Below are positions 42,636 to 52,489 of a stretch of DNA of 64,000 bases, in pieces. The notes beneath the pieces are model-generated. The model saw only the letters and a list, made by a program, of their open reading frames with translations. It had not been told where the DNA came from and made no database searches. Both the position numbers and the translations under genes were made by a program. Within the stretch, counting starts at the first letter, position 1. Each line of letters opens with the position of its first letter. The DNA comes from Goekera deserti. GTDB lineage: Bacteria > Actinomycetota > Actinomycetes > Mycobacteriales > Geodermatophilaceae. The DNA lies in NCBI RefSeq assembly GCF_010685995.1, contig NZ_JAAGWK010000009.1, positions 496,001-560,000 of the forward strand, given 5' to 3'.

Positions 42636-42660
42636 GGCCCACGGGTCACGCCCGTGGGCC
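42636..42660 (-). terminator. Terminator candidate after the sugar ABC ATPase gene
   Basis: GGCCCACGGG-tcacg-CCCGTGGGCC, a 10-bp perfect stem about 130 nt after the ATPase stop. Confidence 0.55.
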
Positions 42661-42792
42661 GGTCGCCTGCCGGACGTGAGTCGTCACGCCCGTGCACGGC
42701 CGAGGCCGCGGCGCGGTGTCCGGGGACCCGCGCGCGGTGCGTGCCGCCACCCGGCCGTCACCGGGCGGCCCGAGCGGCGACACGCCCGCAGG

Positions 42793-43932
<1,140 letters not shown>

Positions 43933-44073
43933 GTCAGCGTCCCCTCAGTGGGAATGGTCGAAGGAAGAGCACGGCGGCCGGGACAGTGCTCGGGACACCA
44001 GGAACACCGGGCCCTCGTGCCGTCGGTGCACCTTGTCAGGTGCCTGTGTCCAGCACCACATGAGGGTCGATCT

Positions 44074-44087
44074 CGGAAACCATTCCG
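44074..44087 (-). promoter_or_regulatory. Small palindrome upstream of the sugar ABC locus
   Basis: CGGAA-acca-TTCCG, in the promoter region of the ATPase gene. A related half (GGAATGGT) occurs at 43950. No sugar repressor gene is encoded nearby, so the binding protein is unknown. Confidence 0.3.
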
Positions 44088-44139
44088 TTACATGTTCGGG
44101 GCTTCGGTGAGGTGACGAGAAGATGAGATACGGGTGACG

Positions 44140-44754
44140 TCAGCGGACGGTGGGCCCGGACAGCTGGTAGGAGCGCAGCTCCGGCCGTGCCGAGCAGAGC
44201 GTCGCCGCGGCGTCCAGCAGGGGCTCTGGCGCGAGGATCAGCACGTCGCTCGTGGTGGTCCCGCCGTCCTCGCGCACGACGCTCACCTGCCCGGCGAGCG
44301 TGCGCGGACCCGCCCCGGCGTCCGTCCCGTCCGGGGCCGGCGCGGGGTCGCAGGTCAACAGCACCGACAGCGGCAGCAGGGCCTCGTCCGCCGCCTCGAT
44401 GCGCAGCGGGCCGCTGCCCGAGATGTCCATGCCGGAGCCGACCGAGGCCAGCTCCTCGACGGTCGTCGGGCGCAGCCCGTCGTTGCGGACGGTGACGAAG
44501 TACTCGACCTGGCCACCCAGCGGGGTCGTGGAGGACGAGGAGACGCCGAGGGTCACCGACAGGCGCACCTCCCGGTCCGCCGCGCGTCCCGCCGCCCAGC
44601 TCCGGTACCCCAGGACGGCGGCGGCCAGCACAGCCGCCGCGACCAGGCAGACTGCACCGGCCCGTACCCCCCGGGACAGGGAGCGCCAGCGGTGCCCCCA
44701 GGACTCGCCCAGGGGATCGCCCTCGAGCACGTCGAACCCCTCGTGGCTCTGCAC
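44140..44754 (-). CDS. Single-pass membrane protein of unknown function
   Basis: A 204-aa protein with a short cytoplasmic N terminus, one membrane helix at about residues 34-52 (AGAVCLVAAAVLAAAVLGY) and a C-terminal domain of about 150 residues outside the membrane. The external part begins VRLSVTLGVSSSSTTPLGG and contains two Cys. No family is recognised. The start is uncertain: GTG 44754 is preferred because GTG 44853 would add an Arg/Pro-rich segment and leave only 17 bp to the divergent LysR gene. It lies between the sugar locus and LysR. Confidence 0.6.
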   Translation of the reverse strand: MQSHEGFDVLEGDPLGESWGHRWRSLSRGVRAGAVCLVAAAVLAAAVLGYRSWAAGRAADREVRLSVTLGVSSSSTTPLGGQVEYFVTVRNDGLRPTTVEELASVGSGMDISGSGPLRIEAADEALLPLSVLLTCDPAPAPDGTDAGAGPRTLAGQVSVVREDGGTTTSDVLILAPEPLLDAAATLCSARPELRSYQLSGPTVR

Positions 44755-44870
44755 CGGCCCATGGTCACCGCCGCCGGCCGGGGCGACAACCACCCGGCTC
44801 CTGCGCGGCCGGCGTACCGGAGCGGGCCGTCGACCGCTCACCCGCGCGGGCACGGGGGCAGGCTGTCGCC

Positions 44871-45767
44871 ATGGAGATCCGCCACCTCAGGTGCTTCCTC
44901 GCCGTCGCGGACGAGCTGCACTTCGGCCGGGCGGCTGCACGGCTGCACATGACGCAACCGCCACTGAGCCAGCAGGTCCGGTCGCTGGAACGCGAGCTGG
45001 GCACCCGGCTGTTCGAGCGCTCCAGCCGGAGGGTCGCGCTGACCGCCGCGGGAGAGGCGCTGCTGGCACCGGCACGGCGGATCCTGGACGAGGAGGCGGT
45101 GGCCTCGCGGGTGGTGGACGCCGCACGGGTCGGCCAGGTCGGCCGGGTGCGCATCGGCTTCGCGGGGACGACGGCCTACGGGGTGCTGCCGACGTTGCGC
45201 CGGCGCGTCGCCCGGGAGTTCCCGGGCATCGAGATGGTCCTGCACAGCCAGGTCTACTCCGAGGCCGCGGCCGGCCTCGTCCAGGACGGCGAACTCGAGT
45301 TCGGGTTCGTCAGCCTCCCGGTCCGCCCGGCGCTGGACTGGCTGCCGCTCACCGTCGAGCGCCTGGTCTGCGCCCTGCCGGCCGGTCACCGGCTGTCCGA
45401 GGCCGACCACGTGGACATCACCGAGCTGGCCGCCGAGGAGTTCGTGGCCTTCCCGCACGCCCGGGGCTCGGCGGTGCGCGACCTGGTGATGCGCGCCTGC
45501 CACGACGCGGGCTTCACCCCCGACGTCGTCCAGGAGTCACCCGACCCGTTCAGCCTGCTGACCATGGTGGCCGCCGACGTCGGGGTCGCCCTCGTCCTGG
45601 AGTCGGCGGGCCGGGTCCAGCTCGACCAGGTCGTCATCCGGCCGCTGCGGGACGACGTGCAGCTGGCCGTCGGCCTGGCCTGGTCGCGGCCGGCGGTCTC
45701 CCCCGCCGTGCTGACGGTGCTCGACGTGGCGCGCCGCACGTTCCCGGTCGCGGCGGGCACCCCGTGA
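44871..45767 (+). CDS. LysR-family transcriptional regulator
   Basis: A 298-aa LTTR. The N-terminal HTH is clear (LRCFLAVADELHFGRAAARLHMTQPPLSQQVRSLERELGTRLFERSSRRVALTAAG), and the effector domain starts VGRVRIGFAGTTAYGVLPTL. It resembles regulators of aromatic acid pathways (BenM/CatM-like N terminus with ELHFGRAA), though the target is not evident. It is divergent from the single-pass membrane protein and is followed 3 nt later by a hairpin, so it is monocistronic. Confidence 0.93.
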   Translation: MEIRHLRCFLAVADELHFGRAAARLHMTQPPLSQQVRSLERELGTRLFERSSRRVALTAAGEALLAPARRILDEEAVASRVVDAARVGQVGRVRIGFAGTTAYGVLPTLRRRVAREFPGIEMVLHSQVYSEAAAGLVQDGELEFGFVSLPVRPALDWLPLTVERLVCALPAGHRLSEADHVDITELAAEEFVAFPHARGSAVRDLVMRACHDAGFTPDVVQESPDPFSLLTMVAADVGVALVLESAGRVQLDQVVIRPLRDDVQLAVGLAWSRPAVSPAVLTVLDVARRTFPVAAGTP

Positions 45768-45770
45768 GAC

Positions 45771-45787
45771 CCGCCGCCGGGCGGCGG
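45771..45787 (+). terminator. Short hairpin after the LysR gene
   Basis: CCGCCGC-cgg-GCGGCGG, a 7-bp stem immediately after the stop. Confidence 0.45.
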
Positions 45788-45841
45788 ACCGGGCCGCGAC
45801 CGGCCGGCCACCAGCCCGCTCGGACTCCGGGACCACCGTGC

Positions 45842-45871
45842 TTGCGTGGCGTCGAGCGGCCCGCCTAGTCT
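45842..45871 (+). promoter_or_regulatory. Probable promoter of the PaaX-like gene
   Basis: TTGCGT (45842-45847), an 18-bp spacer, then TAGTCT (45866-45871), about 90 bp upstream of the ATG. Confidence 0.4.
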
Positions 45872-45959
45872 CGGGGTCCCCGCTCCCGCGCGGTCGTCGA
45901 GTCCCCCGCTGGGCGCGGCCGGGTGAGGCAGTCGACCCGCACCGCCGCCCCGAGGACGG

Positions 45960-46796
45960 ATGAAGCCCCGCGACATCGTCTTCGACCTGATCGGCGAGCA
46001 CCCGGAGAGCCTCGGCGGCGGCGCCCGACTGCAGGCACTGACCGACCTGCTGGGCGGTCTCGGGGTCGGCGAGGAGACCGCGCGCATCACCCTGGCCCGC
46101 ATGCGCACCGAGGGCTGGTTCGCCCCTCGTCGCGACGGGCGGACCACGCGCTACATCCCCACCGACGCCTGCCGGCGTCTGGTCGCGGAGCGCCGGGCGA
46201 CGGTCTCCCGACGGCGGCGGGACGCGTGGGACGGGCAGTGGCGGATGGTCATCTACCGGGTCGCGCTCCCCGACCGGCCCGAGCGGGAGAGGCTGCGCCA
46301 GGTCCTCACCCGGCTCCGCTTCGGTCCGCTCACGGCAGCCACCTGGGTGAGCCCGCACCCCGTGCTCGCCGACGTGGAGGCCGAGCTCGGCCCGGTGTCG
46401 GCCCTGCGCTTCGAGCTGCTCACCTGCCGGACCTGGGGGCCGGGCGGCGACCGCGACATGGCCGCGCGCTGCTGGGACCTCCCGGCGATCGACCGGGAGG
46501 CCGCGCGGCTGCTCGACCGACTGGACGTGCTGCCGGCGCCCGACGCCCTGCGCACCCTCCCCGGCGAGGACGCGCTCCGGCTGCGCATCGAGCTCTCCGG
46601 CGCCGTCCGCAGCTTCGCCGCGCGTGACCCCGACCTGCCCGCCCAGCTGCTGCCGGGCACGTGGGCGGGGCAGCGCGCGCACCTGCTGTTCGAGCAGGCG
46701 CACGAGGCACTGGACCGACCGGCCAGGGCGTTCGTCGAGGCAGTCGTGCAGCGGCACGGCGGTGCCGCCGCGCACGGCCCGGCCACCGGGGCGTGA
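45960..46796 (+). CDS. PaaX-family transcriptional regulator
   Basis: A 278-aa GntR-like regulator of the PaaX family, the repressors of phenylacetyl-CoA catabolism that respond to acyl-CoA ligands. The N-terminal winged helix (RDIVFDLIGEHP, GVGEETARITLARMRTEGWFAPRRDGRTTRY) is followed by the PaaX Cas2-like domain (WDGQWRMVIYRVALPDRPERERLRQVLTRLRFG) and a C-terminal helical domain. No paa catabolic genes are present in the window. It probably senses another CoA thioester and may control the acyl-CoA cluster that follows (inference). Confidence 0.9.
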   Translation: MKPRDIVFDLIGEHPESLGGGARLQALTDLLGGLGVGEETARITLARMRTEGWFAPRRDGRTTRYIPTDACRRLVAERRATVSRRRRDAWDGQWRMVIYRVALPDRPERERLRQVLTRLRFGPLTAATWVSPHPVLADVEAELGPVSALRFELLTCRTWGPGGDRDMAARCWDLPAIDREAARLLDRLDVLPAPDALRTLPGEDALRLRIELSGAVRSFAARDPDLPAQLLPGTWAGQRAHLLFEQAHEALDRPARAFVEAVVQRHGGAAAHGPATGA

Positions 46797-46918
46797 GGAC
46801 GGCGGGACCTGAGCACGGCTGGACCTGAGGACCGCGGGCGCGCCCGGCCTCACCCGGCGCGAGGAGGCTCGCGTCACCCCCTCTGGCGCCGGGGCAGCCG
46901 GAGGCCGTACCGTCGCGC

Positions 46919-46934
46919 TTGAACGGTGGTTCAA
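46919..46934 (+). promoter_or_regulatory. Palindromic operator upstream of TetR gene
   Basis: TTGAAC-ggtg-GTTCAA, a 16-bp inverted repeat 28 bp upstream of the TetR start. Size and symmetry fit a TetR-family autoregulatory operator. Confidence 0.6.
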
Positions 46935-46962
46935 CCCTTCGAGCTGCGCAGGTGGAGGTCCG

Positions 46963-47607
46963 ATGCCCTACCGGGCGACCGCGGGTACCCGCCGCCGTGC
47001 CGACGAGCGCCGCGCCGCGCTGGTCCGGGCAGCCCAGACCATCGTGGCCGAGCACGGTTTCGCCGGGGCGCGGGTCACCGAGATCGCCCAGGCGGCCGGG
47101 ACCAGCGCGGGCTCGCTCTACTCCTACTTCAGCAACCGGGACGAGCTGCTGGCGGAGGTCTTCCGCCGGGCCGCCGCCCACGAGCTGCTGGTCGTCCGCG
47201 CGGCGGTGTCCGCGGCCGGCGAACCGGCCGGGCGCCGACTCGAGGCGCTGGTGCGGACGTTCGCGGGCCGCGCGCTGCACGGCCGCCAGCTGGCCTGGTC
47301 GCTGCTCTTCGAGCCCGTGTCGACCCTCGTGGACGCCGAGCGGCTGGCGTTCCGGCAGGCCTACGCCGGCCTGGGCGAGGACATCGTCACCGCCGGGATC
47401 GGCCAGGGCGTCTTCCGCGACCAGTACGTGCCGCTCGCCGCCACGGCCCTGATGGGCGCGATCTCCGAGGCCCTGGTGGGCCGGTTGCGCCCGGTCGCCG
47501 ACGAGTCGGACGCCCCCTCGATCGAGTTCCTGGTCCGCGAGATCGGGACGTTCTGCGCCCACGCCCTGGCACGCACACCACCCACCACCGAGGAGAGCCC
47601 CCGATGA
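46963..47607 (+). CDS. TetR-family transcriptional regulator
   Basis: A 214-aa repressor. The HTH (about residues 28-60) reads FAGARVTEIAQAAGTSAGSLYSYFSNRDELLAEVFRR. The C-terminal ligand domain resembles regulators of fatty-acid or CoA-thioester metabolism. The stop overlaps the start of an acyl-CoA dehydrogenase (ATGA), so repressor and enzyme form one operon controlled through the palindrome at 46919-46934. Confidence 0.93.
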   Translation: MPYRATAGTRRRADERRAALVRAAQTIVAEHGFAGARVTEIAQAAGTSAGSLYSYFSNRDELLAEVFRRAAAHELLVVRAAVSAAGEPAGRRLEALVRTFAGRALHGRQLAWSLLFEPVSTLVDAERLAFRQAYAGLGEDIVTAGIGQGVFRDQYVPLAATALMGAISEALVGRLRPVADESDAPSIEFLVREIGTFCAHALARTPPTTEESPR

Positions 47608-49232
47608 GCCGGACACACGAAGTCCTCAACCAGCCCCCGCCGCGGACCGACGTCGACGAGTTCGGGTCCAACACCGCCCTGGTCGAGGCGGTCGACCGGT
47701 TCGGTGCCGGATGGGCCGGCGCCGAGCTCACCACGGTGGGGCAGCTGGTCGGCAGCGCGGGGTTCCAGCACGACGCCGAGCTGGCGAACACGCACCCGCC
47801 GGTCTTCACCGCGCACGACCGCCAGGGCCACCGCATCGACCACGTCGAGTTCCACCCGGCCTACCACCGGGTGATCCGCGACTCGGTGGCGCACGGCGCG
47901 CACACCCGCTGCTGGGCCGCGCCGCGGCCCGGTGCCCACGTGGCCCGTGCCGCCACGTTCATGATGTTCGCGCAGGTGGAGCCGGGTCACTCCTGCCCGG
48001 TCAGCATGACCCACTCCGTGGTGCCCGCGCTGGCGTTCGCCCCCCAGGTGGCCGAGCAGTGGCTGCCGCGGGTGCTGTCCGAGGAGTACGACCCCGAGCT
48101 GCGCGACCCGGCCACCAAGGGCTTCGCGCTGTTCGGCATGGGGATGACGGAGAAGCAGGGCGGCTCCGACGTCCGCGCCAACACGACGGCGGCGGTCGAC
48201 GCCGGCGACGGGACGTGGCTGCTCACCGGGCACAAGTGGTTCTGCTCCGCCCCGCAGTCCGACGCCTTCCTCGTGCTGGCCCAGACCGGCTCCGGGGTGA
48301 GCTGCTTCCTCGTGCCCCGGCGGCTGCCCGGCGGCGAGCCCAACAACTTCTTCATCCAGCGGCTCAAGGACAAGCTGGGCAACAAGTCGAACGCCTCCAG
48401 CGAGATCGAGCTCGACCAGGCCGTCGGCCAGCTGATCGGGGAGGAGGGCCGGGGCGTCCGCACGATCATCGAGATGGTGAACCAGACGCGGCTGGACTGC
48501 ATCCTCGGCTCGGCCGCGGGCATGCGCCAGGCGGTGTCCGAGGCCGCCTGGCACGTCCGCCACCGGTCGGCCTTCGGTCGCACCCTGATCGACCAGCCCG
48601 CGATGACCGCGGTGATCGCCGACCTGCAGCTGGAGGCGGAGGCCGCCACCTGGACGGCCCTGCGCATGGCGTCGGTGCACGACCACGACGACGAGCAGTC
48701 CCGGGCGTTCGGCCGGCTCGGGACAGCGGTGGCGAAGTACTGGGTGTGCAAGCGGGGCCCGGGGCACGCCTACGAGGCACTGGAGTGCCTGGGCGGCAAC
48801 GGCTACACCGAGCAGTTCCCGCTGGCCCGGCGGTACCGGGAGCAGCCGGTCATGGCCATCTGGGAGGGGTCGGGCAACGTGATCGCCCTGGACGTCCTGC
48901 GGGCGATGCAGCGGGAGCCGGCGTCCGTCGAGGCGTTCTTCGCCGAGGTGGAGCTCGCCTCCGGGCAGCACCGGGTGCTGGACGACCACGTCAAGGCGAC
49001 CCGGGAGCTGGTCGACCTGGCCGCGACCGACCCGGTCGGCGCACCTGGGCTGGCCCGGCGCCTCGTGGAGTCGATGGCCCTCGCCCTGCAGGCCTCGCTG
49101 CTGGTCCGCGAGGCCCCGACCGCCGTCGCCGACGGCTTCCTGCACGGCCGGCTGGGCAGCGACCGGTGCCTGGAGTACGGCTCGCTGCCCTCGGGCAGCG
49201 TGGACCTCGCGGCGATCACCGCCCGCGCCTGA
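47604..49232 (+). CDS. Acyl-CoA dehydrogenase, AidB-like
   Basis: A 542-aa flavoenzyme of the AidB/isovaleryl-CoA dehydrogenase-like branch, which has an extra N-terminal domain and a long C terminus. Landmarks: HVEFHPAYHRVI, CPVSMTHSVVPAL, GMGMTEKQGGSDVRANTT (FAD region), RLKDKLGNKSNASSEIEL, CLGGNGYTEQFPL and IWEGSGNVIALDVLRAM. It may oxidise an acyl-CoA; AidB itself is implicated in alkylation protection, but no alkylation-repair genes are nearby. ATG 47604 overlaps the TetR stop. A strong hairpin follows the stop. A paralogue is encoded at 50765-52489. Confidence 0.92.
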   Translation: MSRTHEVLNQPPPRTDVDEFGSNTALVEAVDRFGAGWAGAELTTVGQLVGSAGFQHDAELANTHPPVFTAHDRQGHRIDHVEFHPAYHRVIRDSVAHGAHTRCWAAPRPGAHVARAATFMMFAQVEPGHSCPVSMTHSVVPALAFAPQVAEQWLPRVLSEEYDPELRDPATKGFALFGMGMTEKQGGSDVRANTTAAVDAGDGTWLLTGHKWFCSAPQSDAFLVLAQTGSGVSCFLVPRRLPGGEPNNFFIQRLKDKLGNKSNASSEIELDQAVGQLIGEEGRGVRTIIEMVNQTRLDCILGSAAGMRQAVSEAAWHVRHRSAFGRTLIDQPAMTAVIADLQLEAEAATWTALRMASVHDHDDEQSRAFGRLGTAVAKYWVCKRGPGHAYEALECLGGNGYTEQFPLARRYREQPVMAIWEGSGNVIALDVLRAMQREPASVEAFFAEVELASGQHRVLDDHVKATRELVDLAATDPVGAPGLARRLVESMALALQASLLVREAPTAVADGFLHGRLGSDRCLEYGSLPSGSVDLAAITARA

Positions 49233-49240
49233 CCGCGCTC

Positions 49241-49277
49241 GGCACCGCGACCCGGCCGGCAGGCGGGTCGCGGTGCC
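49241..49277 (+). terminator. Terminator after the first acyl-CoA dehydrogenase
   Basis: GGCACCGCGACCCG (49241-49254) pairs perfectly with 49264-49277 across a 9-nt loop, starting 8 nt after the stop. Confidence 0.7.
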
Positions 49278-49296
49278 GACCGGTCACCACCTCGAT

Positions 49297-49315
49297 CGAT
49301 ACCGATGACGTATCG
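49297..49315 (+). promoter_or_regulatory. Inverted repeat upstream of the MHS transporter operon
   Basis: CGATAC-cgatgac-GTATCG, 6-bp arms with a 7-nt spacer, 110 bp upstream of the transporter start. A GGATCGATCC palindrome follows at 49342-49351. It could be the site for the TetR or PaaX-like regulator upstream; that is unproven. Confidence 0.35.
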
Positions 49316-49424
49316 CAGGGGCGCCCACTCGGACTTGGACAGGATCGATCCCCGGGGCGCACTGTGTCGTGCGTCTCACTGCACGGCTCGTCGGTGAGGC
49401 CCGGCCTCGATCGAGGAGACGACA

Positions 49425-50768
49425 GTGGCAGCGCAGCCAGCACTGGACCGACCACCGGCACACGACCTGAGGAAGGCCCGGCGGGCCGGTGTGACCGCCT
49501 TCGTAGGGACGACCGTGGAGTGGTTCGACTTCTACATCTACGGCACCGCCTCGGCGCTCGTGCTCGGCAAGGTGTTCTTCCCCGAGGCCTCCTCGGCGGT
49601 GGGCACCCTGGCCGCGTTCGGCACGTTCTGGGTGGGCTTCCTGGCCCGGCCCCTGGGCGGCATCGTCTTCGGGCACCTCGGCGACCGCTACGGCCGCAAG
49701 TCCGCGCTGATCGCGACGCTCTCGCTCATGGGGGTGGCGACCTTCTGCATCGGCCTGCTGCCGGGCTACGCCTCCTGGGGTGTCGCGGCGCCCGTCGTCC
49801 TGATCCTGCTGCGGATGGTGCAGGGGGTCGCGGTCGGCGGCGAGTGGGGTGGGGCGGTGCTCATCGCCACCGAGTACGCACCCCCGGGGAAGAAGCTGCT
49901 CTACGGGGCGTTCGCCCAGCAGGGTTCCCCGGTCGGCAACCTGCTGGCGACCCTCGCCTTCCTGGCCATCGCCCAGCTGCCGGACGCCGCGTTCGAGTCC
50001 TGGGGCTGGCGGCTGCCGTTCCTGGCGTCGGCCCTGCTGGTCGGGGTGGGCATGTTCATCCGGCTGCGACTGGACGAGACCCCGGAGATGGCGCGCCTGC
50101 TGGAGTCGAAGAAGACCAGCCGGGTGCCCCTGCTGCAGCTGCTGCAGCAGTACCCGCTGGTCGTGGCGCTCGGCGTCTGCGCCGGAACCGCGGGCGTGGC
50201 GATCACCTACGTGAAGACGACGTTCGCGCTCAGCTGGGCGACCACGGACCTGGGCTTCACCCGGTCCAGCTTCCTGACCGTCATCACGATCGCGCTGGTC
50301 ATCCAGGTCGTCGTCCAGCCGTTCGGCGCCGTGCTGGGCGAACGGCTGGACCTCCGGCGGGCGGTCCTGATCATGCTGCTGCCCGAGCTGGTCCTGCTGC
50401 CGCTGATGTTCGTGCTGATCTCCACGGGCTCGTTCTGGCTGGCCGTGCTGGGCATGGGCCTGGCCACCGCCCCGCATGCGATGTACTACGCCGCGATGGC
50501 CGGCATGCTCGCCCGGGTCTACCCGGTGGAGATCCGGTACACCGGCCTGTCGGTCACCTACCAGCTCTGCACCACGATCTTCGCCGGCACCGCACCGTTC
50601 GTTGCCCAGTACCTGCTCAACGCCACCGGGTCGATCTGGTCGGTCGTGGTGCTGGGGCTGGTCTACGTCGGCATCACCCTGGCCGCCGTCCTGGCGCTGA
50701 TCTCGCGCACGGTGTGGCGGGACGGCAAGGAGTCGGTCCCCACCCCCGTCGAGGAGCGCGTCTCGTGA
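49425..50768 (+). CDS. MHS-family MFS transporter (proton symporter)
   Basis: A 447-aa major facilitator with 12 predicted helices. The metabolite:H+ symporter (ProP/ShiA/KgtP) group is indicated by the start VTAFVGTTVEWFDFYIYGTASAL and the loop 2-3 motif FGHLGDRYGRKSAL. It carries organic acids or compatible solutes into the cell. GTG 49425 is the start, after GGAGACGACA. It is followed by an overlapping (GTGA) acyl-CoA dehydrogenase, so the imported substrate probably feeds the CoA pathway encoded downstream. Confidence 0.92.
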   Translation: MAAQPALDRPPAHDLRKARRAGVTAFVGTTVEWFDFYIYGTASALVLGKVFFPEASSAVGTLAAFGTFWVGFLARPLGGIVFGHLGDRYGRKSALIATLSLMGVATFCIGLLPGYASWGVAAPVVLILLRMVQGVAVGGEWGGAVLIATEYAPPGKKLLYGAFAQQGSPVGNLLATLAFLAIAQLPDAAFESWGWRLPFLASALLVGVGMFIRLRLDETPEMARLLESKKTSRVPLLQLLQQYPLVVALGVCAGTAGVAITYVKTTFALSWATTDLGFTRSSFLTVITIALVIQVVVQPFGAVLGERLDLRRAVLIMLLPELVLLPLMFVLISTGSFWLAVLGMGLATAPHAMYYAAMAGMLARVYPVEIRYTGLSVTYQLCTTIFAGTAPFVAQYLLNATGSIWSVVVLGLVYVGITLAAVLALISRTVWRDGKESVPTPVEERVS

Positions 50769-52489
50769 GCACACCGGTCCACACCCGTACCGCCGACCCC
50801 ACCCTCGAGCGGGTGCTGGGGCGCCTGCTGGACGACGGGCAGCTGGCCTGGCTGGCCCCGCACCTGGACGAGATGGGCCGGGTCGCGGTGACCGAGCTGG
50901 AGGACGCCGCCCGCACCGCTGACGTCAACCCGCCGCGGCTGCGGCAGTGGGACCCCTCCGGCGACCGGGTCGACGAGGTCGTCCACCACCCCGCCTACCG
51001 GGTGATGGAGGAGATCGCCTACGACCGGTTCGGGCTGGCCGCCATGTCGCACCGGCCCGGCGTGCTGGGCTGCCCCACCACCGCCCCGCACGTGGCCAAG
51101 TACGCGCTGAGCTACCTGTTCGTGCAGGCAGAGTTCGGGCTGGCCTGCCCGGTGTCGATGACCGACTCCGCGGCCCGGGTGCTGCGGCTGTTCGGCGCGA
51201 GCGAGTTCTCCGAGGCGATCGACCGGCTCACCTCGACCGACCGGGAGCACGCCTGGACCGGCGCGATGTTCATGACCGAGCGCGCCGGGGGCACCGACCT
51301 GGCGCAGACCGAGACGGTCGCGACCGACTGCGGCGACCACTGGGAGCTCGAGGGCCGCAAGTGGTTCGCCTCCAACGTGGCCGCCGACGTCGTCCTGACG
51401 CTGGCGGTGGTGCCCGGTCAGGGCGAGGGCACCCGCGGCCTGGGCATGTTCTACGTTCCCCGGACCACGCCCGACGGCCGGCGGAACAGCTACACGATCG
51501 ACCGGCTCAAGGACAAGATGGGCAGCCGGTCGATGGCCAGCGGCGAGGTCACGCTGCACCGGGCGTGGGCGCAGCCGGTCGGGGAGCTCTCCCGCGGGTT
51601 CCTGCAGATGGCCGAGATGGTGAACGTCTCGCGGCTGTCCAACGCGATGCGCTCGGCGGCCCTGATGCGCCGGGCCACCCGGGAGGCCGTCGAGCACGCC
51701 CGCGGTCGCGTCGTCTCCGGCCGGGCGCTGTTCGACCAGCCGCTGATGCGGGTCACCCTGCTGTCCCTGGCCCTGCAGGCCGAGGCGGCGCTCACCCTGG
51801 TGCTGGACACCGCAGCGGTGCTGGACGCCGCCGACGCCGGCGACGCGCGGGCCCGCAGCCTGATCCGGGTGATGACCCCGCTGGCGAAGTACACGATCTG
51901 CAAGGAGGCCCGCCGGGTCACCGGAGAGGCCATGGAGGTGCGCGGCGGCAACGGCTACATCGAGGACTGGGTCGACCCCAAGCTCGTCCGCGACGCCCAC
52001 CTGCCCTCGATCTGGGAAGGCAGCTCCAACGTCATCGCCCTGGACGTGCTGCGCTGCCTGCGCCGGGACGCCTCGCACCGGGTGCTCGCCGACCACGAGA
52101 CCACCCGCCTGGACGCGGTGACCGACGTCGACGCGCAGCCGGCGGCGGCCTGGCTGCGGGCTCGCTGGGCCCGGCTGCGCGCGCGGGGCGAGGAGCTGCT
52201 CACCCGGCCCGAGGCCCGCCAGCAGGCACTGGTGGGCTCCTACGCCCGCGACCTGGCGACCACCATGATGGCCACGTCGCTGCTGGTGCAGGCCGACCAC
52301 GACCTGGCCCGGCAGGCGGGCTCCCGGACGCTGCTGGTCGCCTACAGCTGGCTGCTCACCCTCGACGGGGTGCCGGTGGACGAGCTGGCCGTCGCCCAGG
52401 AGGAGCTGGCCGCCGTCGTCGACGGCGGGCACGTCGCGGCCGGCGCGGTCGAGGCGCTGCTCGCGGAAGCGGGTTGGGCCGGTGCCTGA
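50765..52489 (+). CDS. Acyl-CoA dehydrogenase, AidB-like (second copy)
   Basis: A 574-aa paralogue of the enzyme at 47604. It shares the same extended architecture: VVHHPAYRVMEEI, CPVSMTDSAARVL, FMTERAGGTDLAQTET, RLKDKMGSRSMASGEVTL, VRGGNGYIEDW and IWEGSSNVIALDVLRCL. It should bind FAD and an acyl-CoA. GTG 50765 overlaps the transporter stop; its own stop overlaps the start of the CoA transferase by 8 bp. In this operon it would perform the desaturation step after CoA activation. Confidence 0.92.
   Translation: MSTPVHTRTADPTLERVLGRLLDDGQLAWLAPHLDEMGRVAVTELEDAARTADVNPPRLRQWDPSGDRVDEVVHHPAYRVMEEIAYDRFGLAAMSHRPGVLGCPTTAPHVAKYALSYLFVQAEFGLACPVSMTDSAARVLRLFGASEFSEAIDRLTSTDREHAWTGAMFMTERAGGTDLAQTETVATDCGDHWELEGRKWFASNVAADVVLTLAVVPGQGEGTRGLGMFYVPRTTPDGRRNSYTIDRLKDKMGSRSMASGEVTLHRAWAQPVGELSRGFLQMAEMVNVSRLSNAMRSAALMRRATREAVEHARGRVVSGRALFDQPLMRVTLLSLALQAEAALTLVLDTAAVLDAADAGDARARSLIRVMTPLAKYTICKEARRVTGEAMEVRGGNGYIEDWVDPKLVRDAHLPSIWEGSSNVIALDVLRCLRRDASHRVLADHETTRLDAVTDVDAQPAAAWLRARWARLRARGEELLTRPEARQQALVGSYARDLATTMMATSLLVQADHDLARQAGSRTLLVAYSWLLTLDGVPVDELAVAQEELAAVVDGGHVAAGAVEALLAEAGWAGA

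Noticed and set aside
47711-52489. 1592-codon continuous plus frame
   Set aside because: Its first two thirds run out of frame through the first acyl-CoA dehydrogenase and the MHS transporter. Only the last 574 codons, from GTG 50765, are a real gene.
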